A stretch of 64,000 bases of DNA from Streptomyces sp. IMTB 2501 (GCF_001953885.1 NZ_MQUS01000007.1:1-64000), one strand, 5' to 3'; counted from the first letter of the stretch, positions 1 through 10,257 are shown. A program made the numbers and translations. The notes: a model not told the origin generated them from the sequence alone.

Positions 1-111
1 GGCGAGCCCGGTGACGGAACCGGTGGCGGCCTGGGCGGGGGCAGCGGTGAGCAGTCCGGCCGAGAGCGCGAGGACGCCCAGGGAGACTGCCGCGGGGAGG
101 GGTTTGGCCAT
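1..111 (-). CDS. Secreted protein, N-terminal fragment
   Basis: Only the first 37 codons are inside the window. They encode a classical Sec signal peptide: a short basic start (MAKPLP), a hydrophobic core rich in Ala/Leu/Val, and an AQA-A cleavage site near residue 28. A GAAAGG ribosome site lies about 11 nt before the ATG. The mature protein is outside the window, so its function cannot be called. Confidence 0.6.
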   Translation of the reverse strand, partial: MAKPLPAAVSLGVLALSAGLLTAAPAQAATGSVTGLA

Positions 112-273
112 GCGCGGGTGGCCTTTCGCGTGGGGGGGCGGCCCAACACCGGTGAACAAGGGGGGCATTGGGGTGTCCGCAGGCTTTGTTTAAGGCGTGA
201 AGCTAAAGGTCCGGACCAGTGGAGTCAAGAGGTCAGGCAACAAAGGCAGCGCCGCCCCGCCGCAGGAGCCGGT

Positions 274-2190
274 TCAGACCGTCGCCGCCTCCCCCGCGGA
301 CGTCGACGTCTCCCCTTCCGGCGTGGCGGTCTGGCGGGCGAACTGGGTCCGGTGCAGCTCGGCGTACCGCCCCTCGGCCGCCAAGAGCGAAGTGTGCGTG
401 CCGCGTTCGACGATCCGGCCGGACTCGACGACCAGGATCTGGTCGGCGGCCCGGACCGTGGACAGCCGGTGGGCGATCACCACGGCCGTACGTCCCTCCA
501 GCGCCTCGGTGAGCGCCTCCTGGACGGCCGCCTCGGAGGTGTTGTCCAGGTGGGCGGTGGCCTCGTCGAGGATGACCACGCGCTGCCGGGCCAGCAGCAG
601 CCGGGCGATGGTCATCCGCTGGCGTTCGCCGCCGGAGAGCCGGTAGCCGCGCTCGCCGACGACCGTGTCCAGGCCGTCGGGCAGGGACCGTACGACCTCG
701 GCGAGCCGGGCTCGGCCGAGCGCGGCCCAGAGGTCCTCCTCGGTGGCGTCGGGCCGGGCGAGGAGGAGGTTGGCGCGGACGGTGTCGTGGAAGAGGTGGC
801 CGTCCTGGGTGACCATGCCGAGGGTGCCGCGCAGCGAGCCGGCGGTCAGGTCGCGCACGTCGACGCCGCCGATGCGGACGGCGCCCGCGTCCACGTCGTA
901 CAGACGCGGCAGCAGCTGGGCGATGGTGGACTTGCCGGCGCCCGAGGAGCCGACGAGGGCCACGGTCTGGCCGGGTTCGGCGCGGAAGGAGATGCCGTGC
1001 AGGACCTCGGAGCCGCCGCGGGTGTCGAGGGCGGCGACCTCCTCCAGGGAGGCGAGGGAGACCTGGTCGGCGGACGGGTAGGAGAAGCGGACGTCGTCGA
1101 ACTCGACGGCGACCGGGCCCCCCGGGACCTCTCGGGCGTCCGGCTTCTCCTCGATGAGCGGCTTGAGGTCCAGCACCTCGAAGACCCGCTCGAAGCTGAC
1201 GAGGGCGCTCATCACCTCGACCCGGGCGCCGGCGAGCGCGGTGAGCGGGGCGTACATCCGGGTCAGCAGCAGCGAGAGCGAGACGACCGAGCCGGCCTGC
1301 AGGGTGTGGTGCAGCGCGAACCAGCCGCCGAGGCCGTAGACGAGGGCCAGCGCGAGGGCGGAGACCAGGGTGAGGGAGGTGATGAACACCGACTGCGCGG
1401 TCGCCGTGCGCACCCCGATGTCCCGGACGCGGGCGGCGCGGGCCGCGAACTCCGCGGACTCCTCCTCGGGGCGGCCGAACAGCTTGACCAGGGTGGCGCC
1501 GGGGGCGGAGAAGCGCTCGGTCATCCGGGTGCCCATGGCGGCGTTCAGCGCCGCCGCCTCCCGCTGCATTCCGGCCATCCGGGTGCCCATGCGGCGGGCG
1601 GGCAGCACGAACACCGGCAGCAGCACCAGCGCGAGCAGGGTGATCTGCCAGGACAGCGTGAGCATCACGGCAAGGGTGAGCAGCAGGGTGACCAGGTTGC
1701 TCACCACGCCGGACAGGGTGTTGGCGAACGCCCGCTGGGCACCGATCACATCGTTGTTGAGACGGCTGACCAGCGCTCCCGTACGAGTCCGTGTGAAGAA
1801 CGCGACGGGCATGCGCTGCACATGATCGAACACAGCCGTTCTGAGGTCGAGGATGAGTCCCTCCCCGAGCGTCGACGACAGCCGGCGGCCGAGGACGCCG
1901 AGCCCTGCCTCGGCGAGCGCGACGAGCGCGATGAGCAGTGCGAGCCGGACGACCCTGCCGGAGTCGTGCCCGGCCACGATCGCGTCGACGACGCGGCCGG
2001 CGAGCACGGGGGTGGCCACGGCGAGCAGTGCGGTCACCACCCCGAGCAGCACGAACCGGACGATGCCCGCGCGATGCGGGCCGGCGAAGGCGGCGATACG
2101 GCGCAGCGTGCCGCGGGCGAACGGACGGCGCTCGGACTGTGCGTTCATGACGCTGTGCAGCTGCGTCCATGCGGTGGTCTCCATGCTCAT
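274..2190 (-). CDS. ABC transporter, fused permease-ATPase (exporter type)
   Basis: A 638-residue half-transporter with an N-terminal six-helix ABC-exporter membrane domain (about 35-330) and a C-terminal nucleotide-binding domain. Walker A is GSSGAGKST, the signature is LSGGERQR, Walker B is VVILDEATAHLD, and the switch region is VVIAHRL. It probably works as a dimer exporting a drug-like or redox-active small molecule. No Shine-Dalgarno precedes the tandem ATGs at 2190 and 2184. A MerR-type promoter lies so close that the message may be leaderless. From memory, S. coelicolor SCO7008, an ABC transporter in the SoxR regulon, sits in an equivalent neighbourhood. The substrate is not deducible. 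Confidence 0.9.
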   Translation of the reverse strand: MSMETTAWTQLHSVMNAQSERRPFARGTLRRIAAFAGPHRAGIVRFVLLGVVTALLAVATPVLAGRVVDAIVAGHDSGRVVRLALLIALVALAEAGLGVLGRRLSSTLGEGLILDLRTAVFDHVQRMPVAFFTRTRTGALVSRLNNDVIGAQRAFANTLSGVVSNLVTLLLTLAVMLTLSWQITLLALVLLPVFVLPARRMGTRMAGMQREAAALNAAMGTRMTERFSAPGATLVKLFGRPEEESAEFAARAARVRDIGVRTATAQSVFITSLTLVSALALALVYGLGGWFALHHTLQAGSVVSLSLLLTRMYAPLTALAGARVEVMSALVSFERVFEVLDLKPLIEEKPDAREVPGGPVAVEFDDVRFSYPSADQVSLASLEEVAALDTRGGSEVLHGISFRAEPGQTVALVGSSGAGKSTIAQLLPRLYDVDAGAVRIGGVDVRDLTAGSLRGTLGMVTQDGHLFHDTVRANLLLARPDATEEDLWAALGRARLAEVVRSLPDGLDTVVGERGYRLSGGERQRMTIARLLLARQRVVILDEATAHLDNTSEAAVQEALTEALEGRTAVVIAHRLSTVRAADQILVVESGRIVERGTHTSLLAAEGRYAELHRTQFARQTATPEGETSTSAGEAATV

Positions 2191-2197
2191 GGAAGAG

Positions 2198-2228
2198 AAC
2201 GTAGAACCTCAAGCTTCGTTGAGGTCAA
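2198..2228 (-). promoter_or_regulatory. SoxR-box-like MerR-type promoter of the ABC exporter
   Basis: On the minus strand a TTGACC -35 (2228-2223) and a TACGTT -10 (2203-2198) are separated by 19 bp, the long spacer typical of MerR-family promoters. The spacer holds an inverted repeat with arms ACCTCAA (2206-2212) and TTGAGGT (2219-2225). The 18-bp core CCTCAA-N6-TTGAGG has the length and arms of known SoxR boxes. Transcription would start at or next to the start codon. Confidence 0.65.
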
Positions 2229-2316
2229 TGTCCGTCTCTTTTCACCCGCGCCGATGTGCGCCGCTCCGCCGGCCCCGGCACCGGCGCCGCCCTGTCCGAA
2301 GCCCCGAAAGGCCCCG

Positions 2317-3366
2317 ATGACCACAGCCTGTAAGCCGCCGTCCCCGCATCGGCCACCCGCCGTTGGGGTGGCGCGGAAAACCTCTCCGGATGTGACTGCC
2401 GTCCCGCTTCCCCCATGGCCCCGGGGACGACTCCCCCATCGCGCCCCCGTCCGCCAGGTGCTGTGCCTGGTGCCGCTCGTGCTCGTCGCCGTGGTCGCCG
2501 TACGCAACCGCGCCCTGCTCGCCGAGGGCTTCGGCCAGCTGCGCACCGCCTCCTGGCCGTGGCTGCTCGCGGCGGCCGGCGCCACGTGTCTGACCTGGGT
2601 GGCCGCCGCGGTCACCCGCCAGGGTGCCGTGATCCAGCCGCTGCCGAAGGCGCGGCTGCTGGCCACCCAGTTCGCGGCGGGCTCGGCCAACCATCTGCTG
2701 CCGACCGGGCTCGGTGCTGGTGCGGTGAACCTGCGCTTCATGACCGTGTGCGGGGTGCCGCTGGCCCGCTCCTCGGCGGCGCTCGCCCTGTATCTGCTGG
2801 CCGAGTCCGTGGGCCGGCTCGGTCTGCTGGCGGCGCTGCTGCTCGCCTTCCCGGACGCGCTGCGGCTCGGCCCCCTGCTGCCGGACGGCTCGGCGCTCCC
2901 GCTGCTGCTGGGCGCGGGCGGCCTGCTGGCGGTGGCGGTGGCCGTGGTGGCGCTGGTACGGCCGCTGCGCAGGCGTGTGGTGTCGTTCGTGCGGGACGCC
3001 CTCGGTGAGGCGCGCTCGGTGCACACCCGGCCGGCCCGTGCCCTGGCCCTGTGGGGCGGCTCGCTGGCCTTCCCCGCGCTGCAGGCGGCCGGTCTCGCCG
3101 CGGTCGGCCAGGCGCTGCGGCTGCCGGTGCCGGTGGCACACATGGTGCTCGCCTACCTGGCGGCGACCGTCGCGGTGGCACTGGTGCCCACTCCGGGTGG
3201 CCTGGGTTCGGTCGAGGCGGCGCTGGTCGTGGCCCTGGTCGCGGCGGGTGGCCCGGCCGCGGTCGCCACGGCGGTGGTGCTGGCCTACCGCATCATCACG
3301 GTCTGGGTGCCGCTGGTGCCGGGCGCGTTGACGCTGGGGGCGCTGGTCCGGTTCAAGGTCATCTGA
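2317..3366 (+). CDS. Lysylphosphatidylglycerol synthase-type flippase-like membrane protein
   Basis: About 349 residues, predominantly hydrophobic, with around eight membrane segments and short polar loops. It resembles the LPG_synthase_TM / UPF0104 family, which includes the flippase half of MprF and AglD-like proteins. The conserved PTPGGLGSVEAAL motif near the C terminus is characteristic. The ATG at 2317 is preferred because GAAAGG lies 7-12 nt upstream; the same frame is open much further upstream, opposite the ABC gene, and that part is not credible. It starts divergently from the ABC exporter. The transported lipid or polyprenyl substrate is unknown. Confidence 0.8.
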   Translation: MTTACKPPSPHRPPAVGVARKTSPDVTAVPLPPWPRGRLPHRAPVRQVLCLVPLVLVAVVAVRNRALLAEGFGQLRTASWPWLLAAAGATCLTWVAAAVTRQGAVIQPLPKARLLATQFAAGSANHLLPTGLGAGAVNLRFMTVCGVPLARSSAALALYLLAESVGRLGLLAALLLAFPDALRLGPLLPDGSALPLLLGAGGLLAVAVAVVALVRPLRRRVVSFVRDALGEARSVHTRPARALALWGGSLAFPALQAAGLAAVGQALRLPVPVAHMVLAYLAATVAVALVPTPGGLGSVEAALVVALVAAGGPAAVATAVVLAYRIITVWVPLVPGALTLGALVRFKVI

Positions 3367-3414
3367 GGCAGAGTGGGCTTCCGCACCCGAAGAAGGCCAC
3401 AACGAGGAGGGCCC

Positions 3415-4179
3415 ATGCCGGTTCGCGTGGAGCGCAAGGAGTACGTCACCACCGTCGTCCTCTCCCGGCCGGAGGCCCGCAACGCGGTGGACGGACCGAC
3501 GGCGGCCGAACTCGCCGCCGCCTTCAGCGAGTTCGAGGCCGACGACGCCGCCCGGGTGGCGGTGCTGTGGGGCGAGGGCGGCACGTTCTGCGCGGGGGCC
3601 GACCTGAAGGCGATCGGCACGGAACGCGGCAACCGGGTCGCCGAGGACGGTGACGGGCCGATGGGGCCGACGCGGATGCGGCTGTCGAAGCCGGTGATCG
3701 CCGCCGTCGCCGGGCACGCGGTGGCGGGCGGCCTTGAGCTGGCCCTGTGGTGCGATCTGCGGGTCGCGGAGGAGAACGCCGTGTTCGGGGTGTTCTGCCG
3801 CCGCTGGGGCGTGCCGCTGATCGACGGCGGCACGGTACGGCTGCCCCGGCTGATCGGTACCAGCCGCGCCATGGACATGATCCTCACCGGCCGGCCGGTC
3901 CCGGCCCGCGAGGCGTACGACATGGGGCTCGCCAACCGCGTGGTCCCGACGGGTCACGCCCGCGCCGAGGCCGAGGCGCTGGCGGCGGACCTCGCCCGCT
4001 TCCCACAGGGCTGCCTGCGCAGCGACCGCGCGTCGGTCCTCGACCAGCAGGGACTGGACGAGGAGACGGCCCTGCGCGGTGAACTCCGCCACGGCATGGG
4101 CGTGTTGGAGCGGAGCACGGACGGCGCCGCCCGCTTCGCCTCCGGAGCCGGCCGGCACGGGTCCTTCACGGACCTGTGA
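3415..4179 (+). CDS. Enoyl-CoA hydratase/isomerase family protein
   Basis: A 254-residue crotonase-fold protein. The oxyanion-hole segments are visible as FCAGADLKAI (first) and AGHAVAGGLELALWCDLRVA (second), the latter spanning the substrate-binding turn. The expected second catalytic Glu region reads FCRRWGVPLIDGGTVRLP, typical of the EchA group annotated in actinomycetes. GGAGG lies 6 nt before ATG 3415, which is better than an in-frame ATG at 3373. It follows the flippase-like gene by about 50 bp on the same strand. It may act in beta-oxidation or in hydration of a CoA thioester; the specificity is not clear. Confidence 0.88.
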   Translation: MPVRVERKEYVTTVVLSRPEARNAVDGPTAAELAAAFSEFEADDAARVAVLWGEGGTFCAGADLKAIGTERGNRVAEDGDGPMGPTRMRLSKPVIAAVAGHAVAGGLELALWCDLRVAEENAVFGVFCRRWGVPLIDGGTVRLPRLIGTSRAMDMILTGRPVPAREAYDMGLANRVVPTGHARAEAEALAADLARFPQGCLRSDRASVLDQQGLDEETALRGELRHGMGVLERSTDGAARFASGAGRHGSFTDL

Positions 4180-4302
4180 CCCGGTTCCTCCACTGCCGGT
4201 CCTGCGGGCCGGGGACGGCCGTCAAGGCCACACCACCTCGCCGTCCCGCACCACCAGGGGCTCGAACCGGTCCGACTCACAGAATCCGGTCCAGCCCAGC
4301 TG

Positions 4303-4423
4303 GACCGAACCGGCGGCGCCGCGGTGCCGGTCGTGCGAGCGGCTGCTGCCCGGCGACCGCGTGCTGTTCGTGGGCCTGGGCGGCGGAGTGAGCATCATGA
4401 CGATGCTCTGGGAGAAGGCATGA
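4303..4423 (+). pseudogene. C-terminal remnant of a 3-oxoacyl-ACP synthase III-like protein
   Basis: One frame ends with GDRVLFVGLGGGVSIMTM followed by LWEKA and a stop, matching the C terminus of the FabH/OleA-like ketosynthase III family. Nothing recognisable of the family's N-terminal 270-300 residues precedes it, and no start or ribosome site supports a short gene. The stop overlaps a following ATG (ATGA), as in intact operons, suggesting that the remnant once headed a coupled gene set. Family identification is by recall and rests on a short stretch. Confidence 0.55.
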
Positions 4424-4532
4424 CCGACCTGTGGGTGGTGCTCCGGTCCGTGATCCCGCCGCGTCCGGTGGACGAGGACGGAGAGCGGACGTGGAGAACC
4501 TCACCGGGGCATGCCTCACCGCCGCCGGCTGA

Positions 4533-4786
4533 CCGCCGGGCGCCTACAACATCGCCGACCCGGTGCCTACGACCGGGACCAGGCGATACGGGCCGTGCTC
4601 CGGGCCCACGGCGTACGAGCGCGGATCCGGCACATTCCGCCGGTGGTCTCACCCACTCCGTGGCGAGCACCGCCCAGTTGCCGGCCCGATTGCGGCCGCA
4701 CACGGAGCCGTACCTGACCCGCTGTGCGGTCGGCCGGCTGGCGTGCTCCGTCGTCCTGGACGTGCCGCGTGACACGGCATCAGATC
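4533..4786 (+). pseudogene. Frameshifted C-terminal remnant of an NAD-dependent epimerase-like protein
   Basis: Three successive frames carry pieces that join into one plausible protein end: GAYNIADPVP, then YDRDQAIRAVLRAHGVRARI, then LTHSVASTAQLPARLRPHTE. They read like the C-terminal part of extended SDR/epimerase proteins, in which 'YNIADP' follows the substrate-binding region. At least two frameshifts and the absence of the Rossmann N terminus mark it as decayed. With the ketosynthase remnant just upstream, it looks like what is left after an internal deletion of an OleA...OleD-like cluster. The 600 bp between the hydratase and the next gene hold nothing else I recognise. Confidence 0.45.
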
Positions 4787-4787
4787 A

Positions 4788-6092
4788 TCAGCGCACGCTC
4801 ACCCGGACCTCGCCGCCCTTCGGGTCGGCCCGGCCCGTCCAGCGGGCGGTGAGGGCGAGCGGTCGGTTCGGCAGCGCGGTGCCGAAGCCCGGGCGCTCGC
4901 TGTGCAGGAGGCGGCCGTCCTGGTGGATCCGCAGGACCGGGCGGGTCAGCGGGGTGCTGGTGCGCAGGACGTACCGGGCGGGCGGGGCGGCGGGGCTGAT
5001 GCGGTTCGGGGCGATCCAGCGCAGCGGGGCCTCGACGGCGAGCGGGAGTCCGGGCTCCGGCCAGGGCGTGCCCGCCAGGAACTCCAGGACGGCACCGGCC
5101 ACTCCGGCCCCCTCGCCGGCCACCGTACCGGCGCGCTCGACGGCGTGCAGGACGTTCCCGGCGGCGAAGACTCCCGGGCGTGAGGTGTGCAGGGCGCCGT
5201 CGACGGCCGGGCCGAGGGTGCCGGGGTCCAGGGCGAGGCCGCCGCGGCGGGCCAGTTCGTGGTCCGGGACGAAGTCGCCGGTGAACACGACGGTGTCACA
5301 GGCCAGTACGGCCGTACGACCGTCGCGGTGCCGGACGCGGACACCGGACAGGCGTCCCCAACCGAGGAGTTCGGCGATCGCAGTGTCCGTGAGCAGGGGA
5401 ACGCGGTGGCACAGCCGGGCCGACTGGGCGCGGGCCCGGCCGCTCTGGGCCCGCGGGTGTTCCGTGACCAGGGCGACGACCTCGGCACCGGCCGCGCGCA
5501 CGGTCGCGGCCGCCGCGTAGGAGACGTCCTCGGCGCCGACGACGACCGCGTGGGTGCCGACGTCCTGCCCGAACAGGTGGACCGCCTGCTGGAGTTCACC
5601 GGTGGTGTAGACACCGGCGGGTCGGGTGCCGGGCACCAGCCGGGCGGTGCGCGGCCGTTCCCGGGCGCCGGTGGCCAGGACGACGGCCCGCGCCTCGATC
5701 GTCTCCGGGCCGCCGGGGCCTACGGCGGTGAGCACCGGACGGGCACCGGGGCCGGCCGGATCCGGGCCCGCCCAGTCCAGAACCGACGTCCCGGTCCGGA
5801 TCACCGCGCCGGCCCGCTCGGCGGCCTCGGTCAGCAGACGGACGTATCGCGGGCCGGTCAGCGGGCGGGTCCAGGTGCCGAAGCCGCCGTGCGCGCAGTG
5901 GCGTGGCACACCGCCGGCCTGCTGCTCCCGCTCCAGCACCTCCACCCGCCCGGCGCCGGAGGCGGCCAGCCGCGCGGCGGCGGAGAGTCCGGCCGGGCCG
6001 GCGCCGACGACGAGGACATCGACAGAACGAGAAGTCGTCATGTCCGGTCTCGGTCCCGTCGTGCCCGGTCCCGTCGCACTCGGTTCCGTCAT
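4788..6092 (-). CDS. NAD(P)/FAD-dependent oxidoreductase, GlpB/HcnA-like subunit
   Basis: A 434-residue flavoprotein of the pyridine-nucleotide-disulfide reductase fold. The FAD-binding GAGPAG lies near residue 32, after a short low-complexity N terminus, and GGVPRH follows the first beta-alpha-beta unit. A second nucleotide site (VVVGAEDVSYAAAATV) and ATGARERP are also visible. The ATG at 6092 overlaps the stop of the upstream gene (ATGA), so it is translationally coupled. It is the last gene of a kinase - GlpA-like - FAD protein operon and probably partners its upstream neighbour in oxidising a phosphorylated polyol. Exact electron acceptor and substrate are unknown. Confidence 0.8.
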   Translation of the reverse strand: MTEPSATGPGTTGPRPDMTTSRSVDVLVVGAGPAGLSAAARLAASGAGRVEVLEREQQAGGVPRHCAHGGFGTWTRPLTGPRYVRLLTEAAERAGAVIRTGTSVLDWAGPDPAGPGARPVLTAVGPGGPETIEARAVVLATGARERPRTARLVPGTRPAGVYTTGELQQAVHLFGQDVGTHAVVVGAEDVSYAAAATVRAAGAEVVALVTEHPRAQSGRARAQSARLCHRVPLLTDTAIAELLGWGRLSGVRVRHRDGRTAVLACDTVVFTGDFVPDHELARRGGLALDPGTLGPAVDGALHTSRPGVFAAGNVLHAVERAGTVAGEGAGVAGAVLEFLAGTPWPEPGLPLAVEAPLRWIAPNRISPAAPPARYVLRTSTPLTRPVLRIHQDGRLLHSERPGFGTALPNRPLALTARWTGRADPKGGEVRVSVR

Positions 6093-7494
6093 GGTCGCCC
6101 CCTCTCGAACAGCTCCCGCACCGCAGCCCCGCAGTAGAACCCCTGGCAGCGGCCCGCCCGGGCGCGGGCGCGCCGACGTAGGCCCTCCAGGGTGCGGGGC
6201 GGGATGGTGGCGGCGAGGGCGTCGCGGATCTCGCCGCGGGAGACGCGCTCGCAGTGGCAGACGAGGGTGCCGTACTCGGGGTCGGCGGCGATGAGTTCGG
6301 GCCGCTGGTGGGGGCGCGGGAAGGCCTCGCCGAGGTTGGGCATGGTCACCGGCTCCGGCTCGCGGACCGGGCCGAGGTCGAGCCCGGTGCCCGCCAGCAG
6401 GCCGGTGACATGGGCGGCGACGGCCATCGAGGCGGTCAGTCCGGTGGAGCGGATGCCGCCGACGGTGACGTACCCGTGCTCGGGGTGGGCGGCGATGCGG
6501 TAGTCCTCCTGGCCGGTGGCCGCGCGCAGCCCGGCGTAGACGGCGGTGACCTCCTCGTCGACGAGGGCGGGCAGGATACGGCGGCCCTTGTCCCGCAGTC
6601 CGGCGAGGCCGTCGGCGGTGGAGCCGGTGGCCCGTTTGTCGTCCAGATCCTCGGCGGTGGGCCCGAGCAGGACGTTGCCGTAGACGGTGGGGGCGACCAG
6701 GACGCCCTTGCCGAGGGCGGTCGGGACGGGCAGGAGGATGTGCCGGACGAGGGGGCGGGCGAGCTTGTCGTACACGAGGAGCTGGCCGCGGCGCGGGGTG
6801 ACGGTGAAGTCCTCGTGGCCGAGCAGCCGGTCGACGGTGTCGGCGTGCAGTCCGGCCGCGTTGACCAGGCGGCGGGCGTGCAGGGGGCCGCGGGAGGTGA
6901 GCAGCCGGTGACCGTCGTGCTCCCGACTCGCCCGAGTCAGCCTGGTGTTGAGGTGCAGATCCACTCCGGCGCGGACCGCCTGGGTGGCGTACGCCAGGGT
7001 CGTCGTCCAGGGGCAGATGATGCTCTCGCCGGGCACGTGGAGGGCTCCGAGTGCTCCGGGGCCGAGGCGGGGTTCACGGGCGTACAGCTCGCCGGGGCCC
7101 AGCAGGCGTGTCTCGTGGCAGCCGTTGCGCTCGGCCTTCTCGGCCAGCCGGGGCAGGGCGGCCAGCTGCTCCTCGTCCCAGGCGGCCAGCAGGGCGCCGA
7201 CGCGTTCGACGGGGATACCGGACTCGGCCGCGTAGGCACCGAGCCGGTCGTAGCCCTCGCGGACCAGGCGGGCCTCCAGGGTGCCGGGTGCCGCGTCGAA
7301 ACCGGTGTGCAGGATCGCCGTGTTGGCCTTGGAGGTGCCCTGGCCGACGTCGTCCTGGGCCTCGACCAGGGCGACGCTCAGGCGGGGGTGCCGGGAGAGT
7401 TCACGGGCGAGGGCACAGCCGATGACGCCGGCGCCGACGATCACGACGTCGTACGTCCGGGTGGGCAGCGGGCCTTCCGCGGTGACGGTGACGG

Positions 7495-7498
<4 letters not shown>
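6089..7498 (-). CDS. Glycerol-3-phosphate dehydrogenase-like FAD protein with C-terminal [2Fe-2S] domain
   Basis: A 469-residue protein. The N-terminal DAO-family domain has VVIVGAGVIGCALARELS near residues 17-35, followed by GQGTSKANTAILHTGFD, typical of GlpA/LhgO-type enzymes. The C-terminal BFD-like domain carries four cysteines, VCHCERV and CQGFYCG, for a [2Fe-2S] cluster. The layout matches the large subunit of anaerobic-type G3P dehydrogenase (GlpA). Both ends are coupled by ATGA overlaps: to the kinase stop at the start and to the next flavoprotein at the end. Inferred role: oxidation of the kinase product, passing electrons through FAD and Fe-S to the membrane or to the partner flavoprotein. 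Confidence 0.83.
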
Positions 7499-8925
<1,427 letters not shown>

Positions 8926-9079
8926 CGCGCCTTCTCCCCCTCCGCGCCGAAGGTCGCAGCGCCACCGGGCGTCACCCGATCGCCGAAGACCGCCGCGCCA
9001 CCGCAGACCACCGAGCCACCGAAGATCACCGCGTCAGCCTGCCGCCGTGCCGCACCCGGAGTCAAGCACCTCCCGATAT

Positions 9080-9109
9080 CCAACTTGCCTGCATAAATGC
9101 TTGAGTTGG
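9080..9109. promoter_or_regulatory. Nested dyad symmetry, candidate operator of the kinase operon
   Basis: An outer inverted repeat CCAACT (9080-9085) / AGTTGG (9104-9109) encloses the palindrome GCATAAATGC (9091-9100), with almost coincident centres. It lies in the intergenic region 155-185 bp upstream of the FGGY kinase and 140-170 bp upstream of the divergent gene. A TATAGT -10-like hexamer (9139-9144) for the plus strand follows. No regulator gene is adjacent. Confidence 0.4.
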
Positions 9110-9246
9110 CAACAATGGCACGGCGGAACCCACCCCTCTATAGTGACCGCCGACCAGCGCGCCACCCCACAATCACCGCCCACAGGAGTGCTGTTGCTAC
9201 GCCACCCCGCCCCGCCCGTGCGCCCGTGGCCGGGGGCCGCAGGCTG

Positions 9247-10233
9247 ATGGCCAGAGAAGGACCCCGTCCCTCCTATGACCCGGCGGGTCCCGACCGGGCC
9301 CTGCGCGCCGCGCTGCAGGACCTGCGCACCGGCCGCTGGATGGCCATGCGCGCGCTGCTCGCGGACACCGCACCCGGGTGGCAGTGGACCCAGCGCACCC
9401 AGGTCCTCGCGGCGGCCGCCGCCGGCACCGACGTGGTGCGCGCCTGGCTCGCGGAGGATCCGGGCAGCGTCCACGCCGCGGTGATGCACGCGCGGGTCGG
9501 TGTGGAACGGGCGCTGCGGGCCCGGCGGGAGAAGCACCGCCGTACCCATGAGCTGTGGATCGAGGCCTGGGACGCCGCCCAGTCCGCCACCCGGATCGCC
9601 CCGCGGGACCCCGTGCCCTGGGTGTGCCTGCTCGCGCTCGCCCAGCTGGATCCGGAGCAGCGCTGGGAGGAGCACCGGGAGGCCGCGCCCGAGCCGTTGC
9701 TCCCGTCCGGCCCCTGGGGGCTGCTGGCCGAGGCCGGCCGGCGCGACCCGTACAACCGGGAGGCCCACCACAGGATGCTCCAGTTCCTGTACACGCGCGG
9801 CGGCTCGGGCCGGCTCGCGGAGGCCGCCGGCTATGCGCAGTGGGCGGCCGGGCAGGCACCGGCCGGTTCCGCGCTGCATGTGCTGCCGCTGTACGTCCGC
9901 GTCGAGCGCTACCGGCGCGAGAGCGGGCACGACGCGGCGCTCGATCTGCACTGGGTGGCGGAGGACGCGGCGCGCGAGGCGGAGCGTGCCCTGCGCTCCT
10001 GGTTCGAGCAGACACACCGTGCCGAACGCTCCCTGCTGGACCTCAACCATCTCGCGCACGCCCTGTGGGGCTCGCTGCAGTTCCCCGACGCGGCGCGGGT
10101 GTTCGACGCCATCGGTCCGTACTTCACGCCCCCGCCCTGGATGTACCGCACGCCCGACCGGGGCCGTGCCGTGGAGGTCTTCACCCAGGCCCGGGAGCGC
10201 TGCCGGGCCGCCCCGGACGGCCCCCGCCCCTGA
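9247..10233 (+). CDS. Helical-repeat protein of unknown function
   Basis: About 328 residues, soluble, with no signal peptide or membrane segment. It is rich in Ala/Arg/Trp helices that read like degenerate tetratricopeptide pairs, for example LWIEAWDAAQSATRI, LAEAAGYAQWAAGQAPA and AARVFDAIGPYF. I do not recognise a named domain or active site. The ATG at 9247 is chosen over in-frame starts at 9097 and 9115 because the peptide between them looks non-coding (Arg/Pro/His/Thr rich) and overlaps a candidate promoter. It is divergent from the kinase operon and precedes an amino acid permease by 88 bp, so co-transcription is possible. Confidence 0.65.
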   Translation: MAREGPRPSYDPAGPDRALRAALQDLRTGRWMAMRALLADTAPGWQWTQRTQVLAAAAAGTDVVRAWLAEDPGSVHAAVMHARVGVERALRARREKHRRTHELWIEAWDAAQSATRIAPRDPVPWVCLLALAQLDPEQRWEEHREAAPEPLLPSGPWGLLAEAGRRDPYNREAHHRMLQFLYTRGGSGRLAEAAGYAQWAAGQAPAGSALHVLPLYVRVERYRRESGHDAALDLHWVAEDAAREAERALRSWFEQTHRAERSLLDLNHLAHALWGSLQFPDAARVFDAIGPYFTPPPWMYRTPDRGRAVEVFTQARERCRAAPDGPRP

Positions 10234-10257
10234 ATGCCGTGAATGCCCTGAATGCTG
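10231..10257 (+). repeat. Three 9-bp tandem units starting at a stop codon
   Basis: Three tandem units TGAATGCCG, TGAATGCCC and TGAATGCTG, followed by a partial fourth TGA. The first TGA is the stop of the preceding gene, so every unit also supplies an in-frame stop. Confidence 0.6.

Noticed and set aside
118..2316. Long open frame running into the flippase-like gene from far upstream
   Set aside because: It is antisense to the ABC exporter; its composition (Gly/Glu/Val/Gln/Arg rich) is the mirror of a GC3-biased gene. Only the part from about 2317 is protein-like.
9097..9246. Earlier start for the helical-repeat protein
   Set aside because: The added 50 residues are Arg/Pro/His/Thr-rich and overlap a TATAGT promoter-like element; homology-like sequence starts after 9247.
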